A DNA stretch of 23,156 bases from Chrysochromulina tobinii (taxonomy: Eukaryota > Haptophyta > Prymnesiales > Chrysochromulinaceae): positions 1-23,156 of the forward strand of contig JWZX01001842.1 in the NCBI GenBank assembly GCA_001275005.1. The letters run 5' to 3'. This document shows positions 8,015 through 16,850 of the stretch, one piece after another. The notes under the pieces were generated by a model. The model ran no database searches, had not been told where the DNA came from, and was given only the letters and a program-made list of their open reading frames with translations. Both the position numbers and the translations under genes were made by a program. Within the stretch, counting starts at the first letter, position 1. Each line of letters begins with the position of its first letter.

Positions 8015-10210
8015 TCAGGGCACGCCCCACGCGCCCGTGTCGCGGAGCGTCGTGCTCGCAAACGCGCCGGTGACGCGCCCCTTGGCAGAGCTCTGATCCA
8101 CTGTCTGCTTTGTCGGGTCGATCGCGTCATACTCCCCCGGCGCGGGTGTCGCTTTGGTCTGATGCAGATGGCGTGCTGCCTTCTGACCGAATCCGCTGCC
8201 GCTCTTGCCCACGCGCGCGTTGAACGACTTGACCTGCCCCATGCCGTCGTTGGCGTGCGGGTCGTAGTCCGTCGACTGCGGCGCCGACGTCTGACGAAGC
8301 TCCGCGAGCTTCACCGACTTGGACGCAAAGGCGGCCGACGGCTTCGCGTCCGATGGCTTCGCATCCGGCGCCTCATACGTGCCCGGGCCCGGCGTCTCGG
8401 CCGGCGTCCGGAGGAACGCCTCGGGCCGGCGCACGGCCGTGCCGAAGCCGCCGCTGCCCGCTGCCGCGGACTTGTTGAACGACTTTGCGGCGGCCGAGGC
8501 CATCGATCCGAGCGCGTGCGCGTTGTACGCGCCGGGCGCGGGCGCGTCGCTCCCCTTGGGCGTGTGGAGGCGCTCCGAACGCGACGAGAAGGCAGCCGAA
8601 GGGGCCGTCGCGGACTCATTGGCCTTGGCAAAGGCACCCGGCCCCACGTAGTACGAGTCGGGTGCCTCGGACGCAGCCGGCAGAAAGGTCTCTCGTTTCG
8701 AGGTGCCGCCGAAGCCCGTGTTCGGCGCGCTCGAAGCGGATTTCGACTTGCTGAAGGCGCCCTCGCGAGCGTCCGAGTAGTCGGCCTGGATGGCCTCGCG
8801 CGTGGGTGCGAACCGGTCAGCTGTGCCGCCCATCGCCTCCGCCTTCTTGTTGAAGGTTCGTGTGGCCGTTGCGGCGAGGCCGTCGTTCGCGTGCGGGTCG
8901 TAGTCCGTCGCCTGCGGCGCTGACGACGGCCGAAGCGTCGCTAGTCGAGCTGATTTGGACGCAAACGCGGCCGACGGCTTTGCGGATTTGGTCGCGTCCG
9001 TTGGCGCGCTCGCATCGTACGCTCCCGGGCCGGGCGCATCCTCATCCTGCTTGGGGCGGCCGAAGGTGCCCTCGCCACGGCCGCGCACACCCGTGCCAAA
9101 GCCGCCGCTGCCTGCGAGGACGGACTTACTGAACGATTTCGAAGCGGCAGACGCAATCGAGCCGAGCGCATGCGCGTTGTACGCGCCGGGCGCGGGGCCT
9201 TCCACCTTCTCCGTGGGCAGCCGTGCCGACTTGGAGGCAAATCCCGCCGAGGGGCCGCTCTTTTGGGTCACCGACGCGAACGCACCCGTAAGCGCGTTGT
9301 CATACGGCCCCAGCTGCGAAGATGGGTTCTTTGCCGCTGCGGCGGCGGCGTCGGCAAACACGGAGGATCGCGACGAGGTGCCGCCGAAGCCGGTGTTGGC
9401 CGCCTTTGAGGACGAAACTGACTTGGACGCGAAGGCGCCCGGCCGGGCGGCCGAGTAGTCGACGCGCGCGTCCTCCTTTGTCGCCTTGAAGCGCTCGCCC
9501 AACCCCATCGTCGATCGTAGCACTCCGTTCGCCCCGGATTTGTTGAACGGCGCGAGCGGCTTGCGGTCGACGTCCTCGTACTCGCCCGGGCCGGGCGTGG
9601 CGGCCTTGGCGGGTGCAAAGCGGTCCTTGGCGCCGCCAAACGCCGCGCTTGGCCCCTTGTGAAAGCTCTTCGACACGCCGAAGCTCGAGGGTACAGGTGT
9701 GTAGTCGTTCGCGCCGCTCTCCGCCCCCTCGCCCGCGTCCTTGCCCGCGTCCTTGCCGGGATTCCAGGTCATCGTGTCGCGGCTTACGCTGCTGCCAAAG
9801 CCGCCCTTCCGGCTCGCCGCCGCCTTCGAGCGGTTCGCCGCCGCGCCAATCGTATTGTAGTTCACATCGTATGCCGTCGTCGCCGTCGAGGCCGGGGCCG
9901 TTGTCCTGTCGAAGCGACCGCTCTTGCTCGCAAAGGCGGCGGAGACGGAGCCCGAACCCTTGGGCGCCACGTTGGCGAACGCGCCTGTCTTCTCACGCGT
10001 GTCGTACGCGCCGATGGATGGTGTCGGCTCCTTGGATGCCGCACTGTCGAAGACGGTCGTGCGCGCAGAGGTGCCGCCCATGCCGCCGACAGCGCTGCTT
10101 CCCGAGCGGGAGAGGCTCTTGCTGAAGGCGCCCGGGCGCGCGCCAGAGTAATCTTCGCGCGTGTCCTGCCTGTCCGGCTTGAAGCGCGAGTCCTGCGAGA
10201 GCAGCGACAT
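8015..10210 (-). CDS. SHIPPO/STPGR-repeat (ODF3-like) protein, 731 aa
   Basis: A single long exon. The first ATG is at 10208-10210 (MSLLSQDSRFKP); the upstream extension starts only with GTG. The protein is built of PGPGxY / PAPGAY turns (PGPGEYEDVD, PAPGAYNAHALGS twice, PGPGAYDA, PGPGTYEA, PAPGEYDA), each followed by SAAFASKS- or GGFG-type stretches. This is the pattern of SHIPPO (STPGR) repeats in outer dense fibre and ciliary microtubule-associated proteins. A larger module recurs about three times: DYSxARxGAFSKS, NTGFGGTS, GxYD, FASKSxRL, PGAYNAHALGS, PGPGxY, TDYDPHANDG. The DNA copies of the NAHALGS block near 8504-8545 and 9160-9200 lie about 655 bp apart. No membrane or enzymatic signature. 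A role on flagellar or cytoplasmic microtubules follows from the family and is not shown directly. Confidence 0.85.
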   Translation of the reverse strand: MSLLSQDSRFKPDRQDTREDYSGARPGAFSKSLSRSGSSAVGGMGGTSARTTVFDSAASKEPTPSIGAYDTREKTGAFANVAPKGSGSVSAAFASKSGRFDRTTAPASTATTAYDVNYNTIGAAANRSKAAASRKGGFGSSVSRDTMTWNPGKDAGKDAGEGAESGANDYTPVPSSFGVSKSFHKGPSAAFGGAKDRFAPAKAATPGPGEYEDVDRKPLAPFNKSGANGVLRSTMGLGERFKATKEDARVDYSAARPGAFASKSVSSSKAANTGFGGTSSRSSVFADAAAAAAKNPSSQLGPYDNALTGAFASVTQKSGPSAGFASKSARLPTEKVEGPAPGAYNAHALGSIASAASKSFSKSVLAGSGGFGTGVRGRGEGTFGRPKQDEDAPGPGAYDASAPTDATKSAKPSAAFASKSARLATLRPSSAPQATDYDPHANDGLAATATRTFNKKAEAMGGTADRFAPTREAIQADYSDAREGAFSKSKSASSAPNTGFGGTSKRETFLPAASEAPDSYYVGPGAFAKANESATAPSAAFSSRSERLHTPKGSDAPAPGAYNAHALGSMASAAAKSFNKSAAAGSGGFGTAVRRPEAFLRTPAETPGPGTYEAPDAKPSDAKPSAAFASKSVKLAELRQTSAPQSTDYDPHANDGMGQVKSFNARVGKSGSGFGQKAARHLHQTKATPAPGEYDAIDPTKQTVDQSSAKGRVTGAFASTTLRDTGAWGVP

Positions 10211-11077
10211 TGCTGTGTTCGAGAGGCTCGTCAGGAGCTTTTGTATTTTCGGGCGTTGAACCGCGCGTGTGGAAGCCACGCCCTTCTAAATTTGGAACGG
10301 CGTCCGTATGCGTTGCGGCTTGCGGGCGGGGTCCCGGGGTGCTGCTGGTTCTATGCCGTATCACCGATTCACCGTATCAGCGGTTCAGCGCCGGGGGTTA
10401 TTCAGTCAGTTATTTCGCGGTCCCGCACACCACACCTCCTACATTGTAAACCTCCGAGGTCTCAAACTCTCAATGCGGACTCAGCTCCGCTGCCCCAATT
10501 GCGCTGCCCCCGAGCAACATTAGATCAACACACAAGTACTGACGGATCTGAGACCCGATCTGTAGAGAGTCTAAGACTGCAGTCTGAAGAGAGACTGAGA
10601 CTTGATCTGAGATTACTGAGAACTCTCACCTCTCGTCGTTATCTCGTCGTCCGCCGTGGGCTTCCTTCCCTTCCTACTGCTACTCAATATTTGTAACTTT
10701 GTAAGCCGTACTGTGTTCGTAGGTTACTACTGACTAGTGAGCTCTAGTGACTGCGGGTATCCATAGCGGGATTTGGGCCGGTTCGGGTCGGAGAACATAT
10801 GTAATCGAATAGATCGCCGTGCGCCGCACGGCATGTCGCATGCCCGATGGCCGATGCCCCCCCCGGGCGGCGCGCGCTGTGTCGGCGGAGAAACCGATGT
10901 GGAAACAAATGTAAACTTGGATGCTAAATTCACGACGCTCCGCGTGCGGGCAGCAATTCTAGGAGATGGTCAACCTCATCAAGCACACGAAATGGTGGAC
11001 ATGGTGGACAACAAGGCGCTAAAGCAGAAGGATGTAGGAATGGGCATTGGCTACTAGTGATGTATTACGAGCGTCAG
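10211..11077. other. Long intergenic gap with small palindromes
   Basis: No convincing gene in about 870 bp. Base composition falls closer to even than in the flanking genes. It includes a 12-bp perfect palindrome AGACTGCAGTCT at 10574-10585 inside a run of GAGAC/GTCTC-like words, and a 7-bp hairpin GCCGTGC-GCC-GCACGGC at 10816-10832. It should contain the promoter of the SHIPPO-repeat gene and the 3' UTR of the next gene. No clear TATA box. Confidence 0.5.
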
Positions 11078-11929
11078 CTACACGCAGCCGCCCGCTGACG
11101 TGTACGACAGGCTCTCGTGGTCCCGGCGAGCGTCCGTCTGTCCCTCACTCGACTCGGCGAGCGCAAAGGCACTTTGGAGCGTCTCGAGCGGCGCGAGCGT
11201 GAACAGGGTGACCGGGTACGCCCGCCGGTGCCACTGCGGGTGCAGCACGATGCCACAGCAACCGATTGGGATCGAGTCGTACCTTAGGAGCGTCGTGAGG
11301 CCCTCTAGCTCATTGTAGATGGCGGAGGTGGGCGTGCCGTAACGCGCAGTGCCCTCCATCGGGCAGCTGCAGTCGGACCAGTACGGCGCGAGAGCCGGCC
11401 GCAAGACCGCTGCCCAACTGTCAAAGTTCCTCAGCAGCCCACGACGCTCAAGGTTGACCGGCGCGCTGATCTCGCTCAGATCGTGCTCCGACGGCTGCCA
11501 CGTCGGGATCGCGAGCAGATGCGCTGCGATGAATTCGTCGAAGGCAACGCCCGCCGGCGCACCGCGCGCGTCCGCCTTGTGCGCCGCCTCAAGGTCCGGA
11601 CGGAAGACGAGCGTGATGTCTGCGCGCAGCAGCCGCGACGGCTTGTGCACGGAGTATTCGATGCGCCAGGATGTGCTCGAGGTGGGCACGACGATCTGGA
11701 TGCAAGGTGAGGAGGCCGCCTTGCTCTTCGCCCGCTCAATCTTGACCTCCGCACCGCCAGTCATGCACATGACCACACCACAGGCAGGTGACTCCACGTC
11801 AGCCACCACGGCCGCGGCCGGCTCCGCAGCTGCGTCGCGCTGCTTGACCTTACGATAGACGAGGTAGTAGATGACGGCAGCGGCTGCAGCGGCGCTCAAA
11901 GCCAACCTCATGGGCGTGGTGGGCGGCAA
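11078..11929 (-). CDS. Hypothetical protein with N-terminal membrane anchor, 283 aa
   Basis: It starts at the ATG of MPPTTPMRLAL; a second ATG at codon 7 is an alternative. Residues ~7-24 (MRLALSAAAAAAVIYYLVY) form a hydrophobic segment followed by RKVKQR, which suggests a signal anchor with the rest on the other side. The remaining ~250 residues look like one soluble domain: IQIVVPTSSTSWRIEYSV, LLRADITLVFRPDLEAAHKA, the conserved-looking LLRNFDSWAAVLRPALAPYWSDCSC, IYNELEGLTTLLRYDSIPIGCCGIVLHPQWHRR and a Ser/Gly tail. A CSC and a GCCG cysteine pair could be structural or metal-binding. I do not recognise the family and assign no function. It is transcribed away from the SP-rich gene at 12358, so the ~430 bp between them is a shared upstream region. 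Confidence 0.65.
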   Translation of the reverse strand: MPPTTPMRLALSAAAAAAVIYYLVYRKVKQRDAAAEPAAAVVADVESPACGVVMCMTGGAEVKIERAKSKAASSPCIQIVVPTSSTSWRIEYSVHKPSRLLRADITLVFRPDLEAAHKADARGAPAGVAFDEFIAAHLLAIPTWQPSEHDLSEISAPVNLERRGLLRNFDSWAAVLRPALAPYWSDCSCPMEGTARYGTPTSAIYNELEGLTTLLRYDSIPIGCCGIVLHPQWHRRAYPVTLFTLAPLETLQSAFALAESSEGQTDARRDHESLSYTSAGGCV

Positions 11930-11975
11930 GATCGATAACCAGGAGCGCTCGCTCGCGCGATTGCCGTGCCACCAG

Positions 11976-12015
11976 TCAAGTCAAGTCAAGTCAAGTCAAG
12001 TCAAGTCAAGTCAAG
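11976..12015 (+). repeat. Pentanucleotide microsatellite (TCAAG)8
   Basis: Eight perfect TCAAG units end in TCATC. They lie 46 bp upstream of the minus-strand ATG at 11929, inside the shared upstream region of two divergent genes, so length variation could affect either promoter or a 5' UTR. Confidence 0.95.
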
Positions 12016-12357
12016 TCATCGACGGGTCGTGCGCTTCTCGGACGCCCCCTCGATGGCGAGAGCAATTTGGGCTGGCACGTGCCCCACTGTCCCTCACTCC
12101 ACACACAAACACACGAGAGCAGTGCGAAGCCAACTGCCAAGTTGCGCAGAAGGTGCGACAAGAGAGCGGAGGATCAACCATTTCATAGTGAGTCAGACCC
12201 ATGTGTGAGCCAGGGTTCCCCTCGCCGATTTGGACCATAAATCCCCGACGCTGAGTTTGCAAGGTCCAAAAAGGTGCCGAAACAGCTTTTTGTCCTTGTG
12301 CTTTTTTGCCTCCGCTCTCTGCACCTTCGGCATCCGCGCGCAGCTGAGCGCAAGGCG

Positions 12358-13155
12358 ATGTTGGTCGAGTTCCCCAACGAGACTAGCCGCTCATTGAGCG
12401 ATGAGCTGCAGAACCGCCTCTCCTTCCAGCGCTCTCAGCTAGATCTGGAGCTAAAGAGCCAACGGGTGTCGAGGAGTGAGATGCTCCGAGATGCGCACAT
12501 ACACTCGGTCAAAGAGCGCGCAGCACGTGAGACGCAGCGCGCAGACGAGGCTCAAATGCGACGACGGCGGCGCGAGGCCCTGTGCAAGGACGTGCAAAAC
12601 GCCAACGGCATGCCGACAAAGGCGCGCGCGCTTTCACACCGCTCGGCAGCAGAGGGCTTGGGCGTGTGCTCGACCCCTCGCCCGGTCCACGGTGCCGCAG
12701 GCGCGCCTTCCGCTGCGTCGCCGATGCGGATGAGTGCGCCGCTGCCGCTAGGGATCAGCGTACCGCTCGACCCGATGGCGAACGTCTCGCCGAGCGGCAA
12801 CTCACCACGGCGCTCGCAGCCTCCTGGCAGCAACTCACCACGGCGCTCGCAGCCTCCTGAGGCGAAGAGTCCGATTGCGAGCCTCGGGCTGAGGATGACG
12901 TCGCTGGCGCCTCTCGAGACGCTGCCCCCGGTGGGCTTGAGCCCGCGCTCCGCCCAGTCGCCACGGCGCGCGCCCGAGATGCCGACGATCGCAGAGGACC
13001 CGCGTGAGGAGGACTTCTCACCGGACAGGCCACCTCCTCATCGGCTGCGGGCCTTCGAGCGGACGCTGTTCACAGTAGAGACCACGACCGGCGTCAGCCG
13101 CCTGTGCTACGAGATTCGCTGGCTCGACGGGACTGTGCGCCGCATGTATGCCTGA
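12358..13155 (+). CDS. Hypothetical SP/SPRR-rich protein, 265 aa
   Basis: I start at the ATG at 12358 (MLVEFPNETSRSLSDELQ). The open frame extends upstream only from a GTG and is pyrimidine-rich, ending in CCGCGCGCAG at 12343. That looks like the 3' end of a 5'-UTR intron, not a signal peptide. Residues ~5-85 are charged and helical (QNRLSFQRSQLDLELKSQ, AARETQRADEAQMRRRRREAL), probably coiled coil. The middle is disordered and rich in SP, with three S-P-R-R sites matching the CDK consensus, two created by a 33-bp tandem duplication at 12798-12859. The C-terminus has a compact predicted-strand stretch, LFTVETTTGVSRLCYEIRWLDGTVRR, which may be a small domain I cannot name. Function unknown; cell-cycle phosphorylation is inference. 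Confidence 0.6.
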   Translation: MLVEFPNETSRSLSDELQNRLSFQRSQLDLELKSQRVSRSEMLRDAHIHSVKERAARETQRADEAQMRRRRREALCKDVQNANGMPTKARALSHRSAAEGLGVCSTPRPVHGAAGAPSAASPMRMSAPLPLGISVPLDPMANVSPSGNSPRRSQPPGSNSPRRSQPPEAKSPIASLGLRMTSLAPLETLPPVGLSPRSAQSPRRAPEMPTIAEDPREEDFSPDRPPPHRLRAFERTLFTVETTTGVSRLCYEIRWLDGTVRRMYA

Positions 13156-13266
13156 GCGAGAGACGAGGTAGGCACACACGAGGGGTGCCTTGTGGCGCGC
13201 CCTGACGACGGATGAGCCCGCCTTGGCGTGAGCCTATCGTATGCTTCGCGTTGGTGCCCCGTATAC

Positions 13267-13297
<31 letters not shown>

Positions 13298-13831
13298 ACA
13301 ACAGAGATGTGACCAGCGCAGGAAGGCATACTCTCCTCTGGCGGCGAGCGGCGATGACGGCGAGCCGCGCGGCCTGACGGCAGACGGGCGGGGACGAGTA
13401 TCCGGATAGAGATCTATAAGGTGAGATGCGCTTTGGGGGACGGGAGAGCGTGACCGTGAGTGACGTTTTCCCCGAGAGCCGACTGTCCCCACCGCCAAGA
13501 AGAGGGGAGAGGGCCGCGTGGTAGTCGTTACCCGTTTCAAGGTTAGTAACTCCGCTCCCGATCTCCGAATCTCCGTCGCGCTCCGGCCGAGCCGATGAAG
13601 TTGTCGGAGGAGAATTCAACCTCTTACGAACAGACGAAGAGAAGAGCCTATAAACACACAGAATACATGTCTCATATGAGCCCCGCATCGCGGAGCGGGG
13701 AATCCATGAGCGTCCTTCGAATATTCCTTCCGAGACACGTGTTGTGCAGGAATTCGTGAACCCCCCCGACCGCGGGGCACACACGTGAGTCCAGCACGTG
13801 CGGTCGTGGCGTGGCGTGCCAACCTTATAAA
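13156..13831. promoter_or_regulatory. Intergenic region with GA microsatellite and three CACGTG boxes
   Basis: No gene recognised. An AG-repeat microsatellite lies at 13267-13297. Three CACGTG (G-box/E-box) palindromes lie at 13736-13741, 13782-13787 and 13795-13800. A TATAAAA immediately before the ATG at 13832 is too close to act as a usual TATA box unless transcripts start inside the coding region. The cluster could bind bHLH/bZIP factors. At this base composition CACGTG is expected several times in the window by chance. Confidence 0.4.
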
Positions 13832-14482
13832 ATGTCGTCGCCTGTGCCACCGGGTTCCTACAATGCGCGCCTGGCACGAGCCAGATCCTCGAACGCTTTG
13901 AACGGGCGGAGCCCTATCGTGAAAGAGGCTTTGAAGCTCGACCACACAGATGACGAGGAAGATGTGACCAAGGCAATGGAGGGCCTTGCAGTGGCGCCGC
14001 CGCCGCCTCCACCACCTCCGGAGGATGTGCCAGAGCCAGAGCCAGAGCCAGAGGATGAGGCACCGCCGGCGACCATTGCCCCCCTGTTCGTCGTCGGCGC
14101 CTCCGTGTTCATCCCGAGGTCAGACGGTTCCACGGCCGTCGGCACCGTCGTCGATTACTTTCCTGAGACGGGCACCTGCACGGTTGAGATTGGCGAACCT
14201 GGCTCTGGCAAGCGGAAGCGGGTGGAGCAGACCAAGCTCAAGGAAGCCCCGCCCATTGAGGCGCCCTTGCCAACGGCCGAAGCTGGCGGCGCCAAGTACC
14301 CCATCGGCGCCTCTGTGTACGTACTTCGCAGCAACGGCGAGGAGACGCTTGCGACTGTGAAAAAGTACGAGCCGACGAAGAAGGTGTACGTGCTCGACCT
14401 CGGCAAGGGGCAGCTCAAGCAAGCCAACGAGAAATCGATGCGCGCGGCAGACGATGAGCCGCCGCCGCCGCCGCCGCCGTGA
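13832..14482 (+). CDS. Protein with two SH3/Tudor-like barrels, 216 aa
   Basis: The start is the ATG of MSSPVPPGSYNARLARARSS; upstream the frame has only a GTG. The N-terminal ~55 residues are basic, then acidic. Next come polyproline (eight Pro) and a PEPEPEPEDE tract. Two related ~50-residue barrels follow. One is at ~86-138 (FVVGASVFIPRSDGSTAVGTVVDYF ... CTVEIGEPGSGKRKRVEQTKLKEA). The other is at ~156-206 (YPIGASVYVLRSNGEETLATVKKYEPTKKVYVLDLGKGQLKQANEKSM). Both share GASVxxxRS-G-x-T, the first two strands and turn of Tudor/SH3-like folds. A polyproline tail (PPPPPPP) ends the protein. Polyproline could recruit WW, SH3 or profilin partners; a WW-domain protein is encoded 0.9 kb away, but no link is shown. 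No catalytic motif. It is likely a scaffold or adaptor; exact function unknown. Confidence 0.75.
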   Translation: MSSPVPPGSYNARLARARSSNALNGRSPIVKEALKLDHTDDEEDVTKAMEGLAVAPPPPPPPPEDVPEPEPEPEDEAPPATIAPLFVVGASVFIPRSDGSTAVGTVVDYFPETGTCTVEIGEPGSGKRKRVEQTKLKEAPPIEAPLPTAEAGGAKYPIGASVYVLRSNGEETLATVKKYEPTKKVYVLDLGKGQLKQANEKSMRAADDEPPPPPPP

Positions 14483-15343
14483 TCGAGGATGCCCAGCGCC
14501 ACAGGGGCGGGGTGCGCCACCCAGCGCCACAGGGTACTGTGCCTATCGCCCCCAAAGCTATGGCCTGTGGGTGGTCGCCAGGCGCTCTCAGTGGGAGTCG
14601 TGGAGATCGGACGGTGCCGCACTTGTTGACTGCAAACTCGAATGGGCGCAAACCCACGGGGGCGTGGGTCCTCGCAGGGGTGGTTGAGGTTGTTTTTGGA
14701 CATTGGTGCACATATGGGGTCATCCAGGGCGGCGATCCATCTACTGTGATCCAGTGTGTTGCTTTCCGGTTGGCCATGGCGTTGACCGTGTTGATGCAAC
14801 AGCCAACACGATTGCGGGAATCCGCTGCGCCTGGCGGGCGGGGTAGCACCGGGAACGGAATTGGGAAGTTGGCAAGGTCCTCGGGGGAACGAGCGATGGA
14901 AGCGCAATATTCAATATCGACGATACCGCGTTCGTTACGCTTAATGTGAGAGTAAGAGAGAGACTATAAATGATCACTGCTTGCGCATATGCGCAATTCG
15001 GGCTGAAAAATTTCGGCGACGTTGACATATTCTGGGTACAGTGACGGACCGGCACACACGCGTGAGAGCCGGCTCGCCGGTCACAAGAGCAGCGAGCCGG
15101 ATATCGTGATTCGTGAAGGACGTGAATTGATGTACACGGTAGGCGCGCGTCCTAGAGACTTCGAGTGCTCGCGGCATCAGAAGTCGGCGACGGTCTGCCC
15201 ATGAAACGCGCGGCTGCTCGATCCCCGCACGAGGGACAGACTCTGCCACGTGGCACGAGGGACAGTCTGCCACGCGCGCCACACTTTTGCGAGCGCCTAT
15301 GCCGGCACGGCGACGGTGTGCGTGCGGCTCACAGGCGTACCTC
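14483..15343. other. Intergenic gap with short repeats and a palindrome
   Basis: No gene I can support; the open frames on both strands have no recognisable domain and lack good starts. The 15-mer CCCAGCGCCACAGGG repeats at 14492-14506 and 14520-14534, just after the stop of the upstream gene. TTGCGCATATGCGCAA at 14981-14996 is a perfect 16-bp palindrome, with ACTATAAATG about 17 bp before it. A near-identical 24/22-bp pair built on GCACGAGGGACAG..CTGCCACG lies at 15227-15250 and 15253-15274. The two flanking genes converge here, so it should hold two 3' UTRs. Confidence 0.5.
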
Positions 15344-15464
15344 TCACGCGTACGAGGGGAGCTCCCATGACGTGGCGCCGCTCGCCACGTGCACGTAGTA
15401 CGTTTGCCCCGACGCGGAGTCCAGCGCCGCAGTCCATCCCGGGGGCAGGGGGGGCGCGGGCGGC

Positions 15465-15496
<32 letters not shown>

Positions 15497-16744
15497 TACG
15501 ACACCCTCGGCCGCCTTAGGCCGTTCCCATGTCGTCTGGCCAGTGGTGTCGTTGACGAAATACGACTGCGCGGGGCGAGACGGGCACCAGGGGCGAGTGA
15601 GTGAGCGAGGCGGGCGAGGCGGTGGCAGAGGGCAGAGGCGGCGACAGGGGGGCGAGCGCGAGGGCAACGAGCGAGCCGATGTTCCAAATTAGGCAAGGAG
15701 CGGGCCGACTACATGGGCGGCTGGGGGGTACGCAGCGCAACGCCCCGAGGGATTGGGGTGGATGGGGGCTGGGCGTCTCACCCGGCCACTGGCGGGATCG
15801 GGCACCGTACGCCATCCTGGTGGCAGCGCGGGGCCACTCCACTGCTGCAGCGCTACCCCGCTGCTGCCCGGCGGCGGCGGCGGTGGGATAGCACCGGCGT
15901 AGGTGGTGCTGCCGCCGCCCTTTTTGCACTTATAATAAATGCCACCGGCCACGCCGATGACGACCACGAGGATGATGATCACCGCCGCTACGATGCCGCC
16001 TACGTTGACAGGAGGTTCGGGACTCCGGTTGGAGAGACATCGGTATGATGCGGGCCGAGTGTAGCGAGGGTTGACAGGCAGCTCGCCCCGTTCGGCGGGC
16101 AGCTGCTGGTACTCGGCGACGCTCTTTTGGCCGTCGAGCGCGTCGACGATGGCCAGGTCTGCGCAGCTCAGGTAGTAGCCGTTGTCGTTCTCAGCCGCCC
16201 ACAGGAACTGGAGCACCGCACGGTCGCTCACCTTGTCCGGTGGGATCTCGAGGTTGACCGCTACCTCGAGCGGCGGCGTCTGCTGCGCGGCGGCGTCGGG
16301 TATGTCGGGGCCCGCGCGCAGATTGAAGGCGAGCACATTGCAGTCGAAGCTGTCCGTGAACGAGTAGTGCAGTGCGATGCGCACACCCGAGTCGGGATTA
16401 GAGGTTGCGATGTCAGAGCGGTGCGGCACCGTGAGCGCCCACTTGACCGTGATGAAGCTGCCAGCAACGGCGACGATCCTAGGCCGCGGCATCTGGCCTC
16501 CATCGGCCTGCCAGCCGGCCGCACCCGGGTCGCCGTTGGCCGAGCCGCCGCAGCCACGGTTTGCGACTGTGATCGCGTTGTTGAAGCCTGACAGCTTGTT
16601 GCCGATCGGGCAAGTGCCGGCGACCCAGTTGCAGTTGCTATTGGCTGGGATGACGATGTTCGAGCGCGGTATAGGTTCAATCATCACCGCATGTGGCTCG
16701 GCGATCTCGACGAGCAGCGCGAGCAGCAGCAGCTTGCGCGCCAT
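15344..16744 (-). CDS. LPMO-like ectodomain - TM - tandem WW protein, 394 aa
   Basis: Exons 16744-15782 and 15565-15344. MARKLLLLALLVEIAEP is a signal peptide. If cleavage exposes His18, the mature start HAVMIEPIPRS matches the N-terminal-His pattern of lytic polysaccharide monooxygenases (AA10/AA15-type HGxxxxPxxR). A second histidine at ~108 (VKWALTVPHRSD) could complete the histidine brace, and LQFLWAAENDNGYYLSCADLAIV (~178-200) matches the end of the LPMO fold, where Cys-Ala-Asp-Ile follows the axial aromatic. The H18-C194 spacing suits that domain. A membrane helix follows at ~248-270 (VGGIVAAVIIILVVVIGVAGGIYY) with a KCKK stop, six prolines, then WW1 (LPPGW...SYFVNDTTGQTTWERP) and WW2 (LPPGWTAALDSASGQTYYVHVASGATSWELP) separated by polyproline. 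Expected topology: outside LPMO, inside WW. Doubts: Pro at -1 is poor for signal peptidase, and copper binding is inferred. Confidence 0.7.
15566..15781 (-). other. 216-nt intron inside WW domain 1
   Basis: Donor CGG|GTGAGAC and acceptor CGCGCAG|TCGTAT on the minus strand, phase 0. It joins PDPASGR to SYFVNDTTG, restoring a textbook WW sequence. It lacks the TGATTGCC ending and the flank duplication seen in the other short introns of this window. Confidence 0.85.
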
Positions 16745-16850
16745 ATGTACCGTGAAATGGAAGTTGCGGCACGACCGCTCGACCTCCCAATTTCGTCAAG
16801 TCATGTTTTGCGAATTTACCACCACCTCCTATTATTCTCATTCCGGCACC

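Noticed and set aside
12274-12357. N-terminal signal peptide for the SP-rich protein
   Set aside because: No ATG; the hydrophobic codons come from a pyrimidine tract ending in CAG, which fits a 3' splice site better.
14155-14949. Open frames on both strands in the gap after the SH3/Tudor-like gene
   Set aside because: No ATG at natural positions, no domains, and partly antisense to a supported gene.
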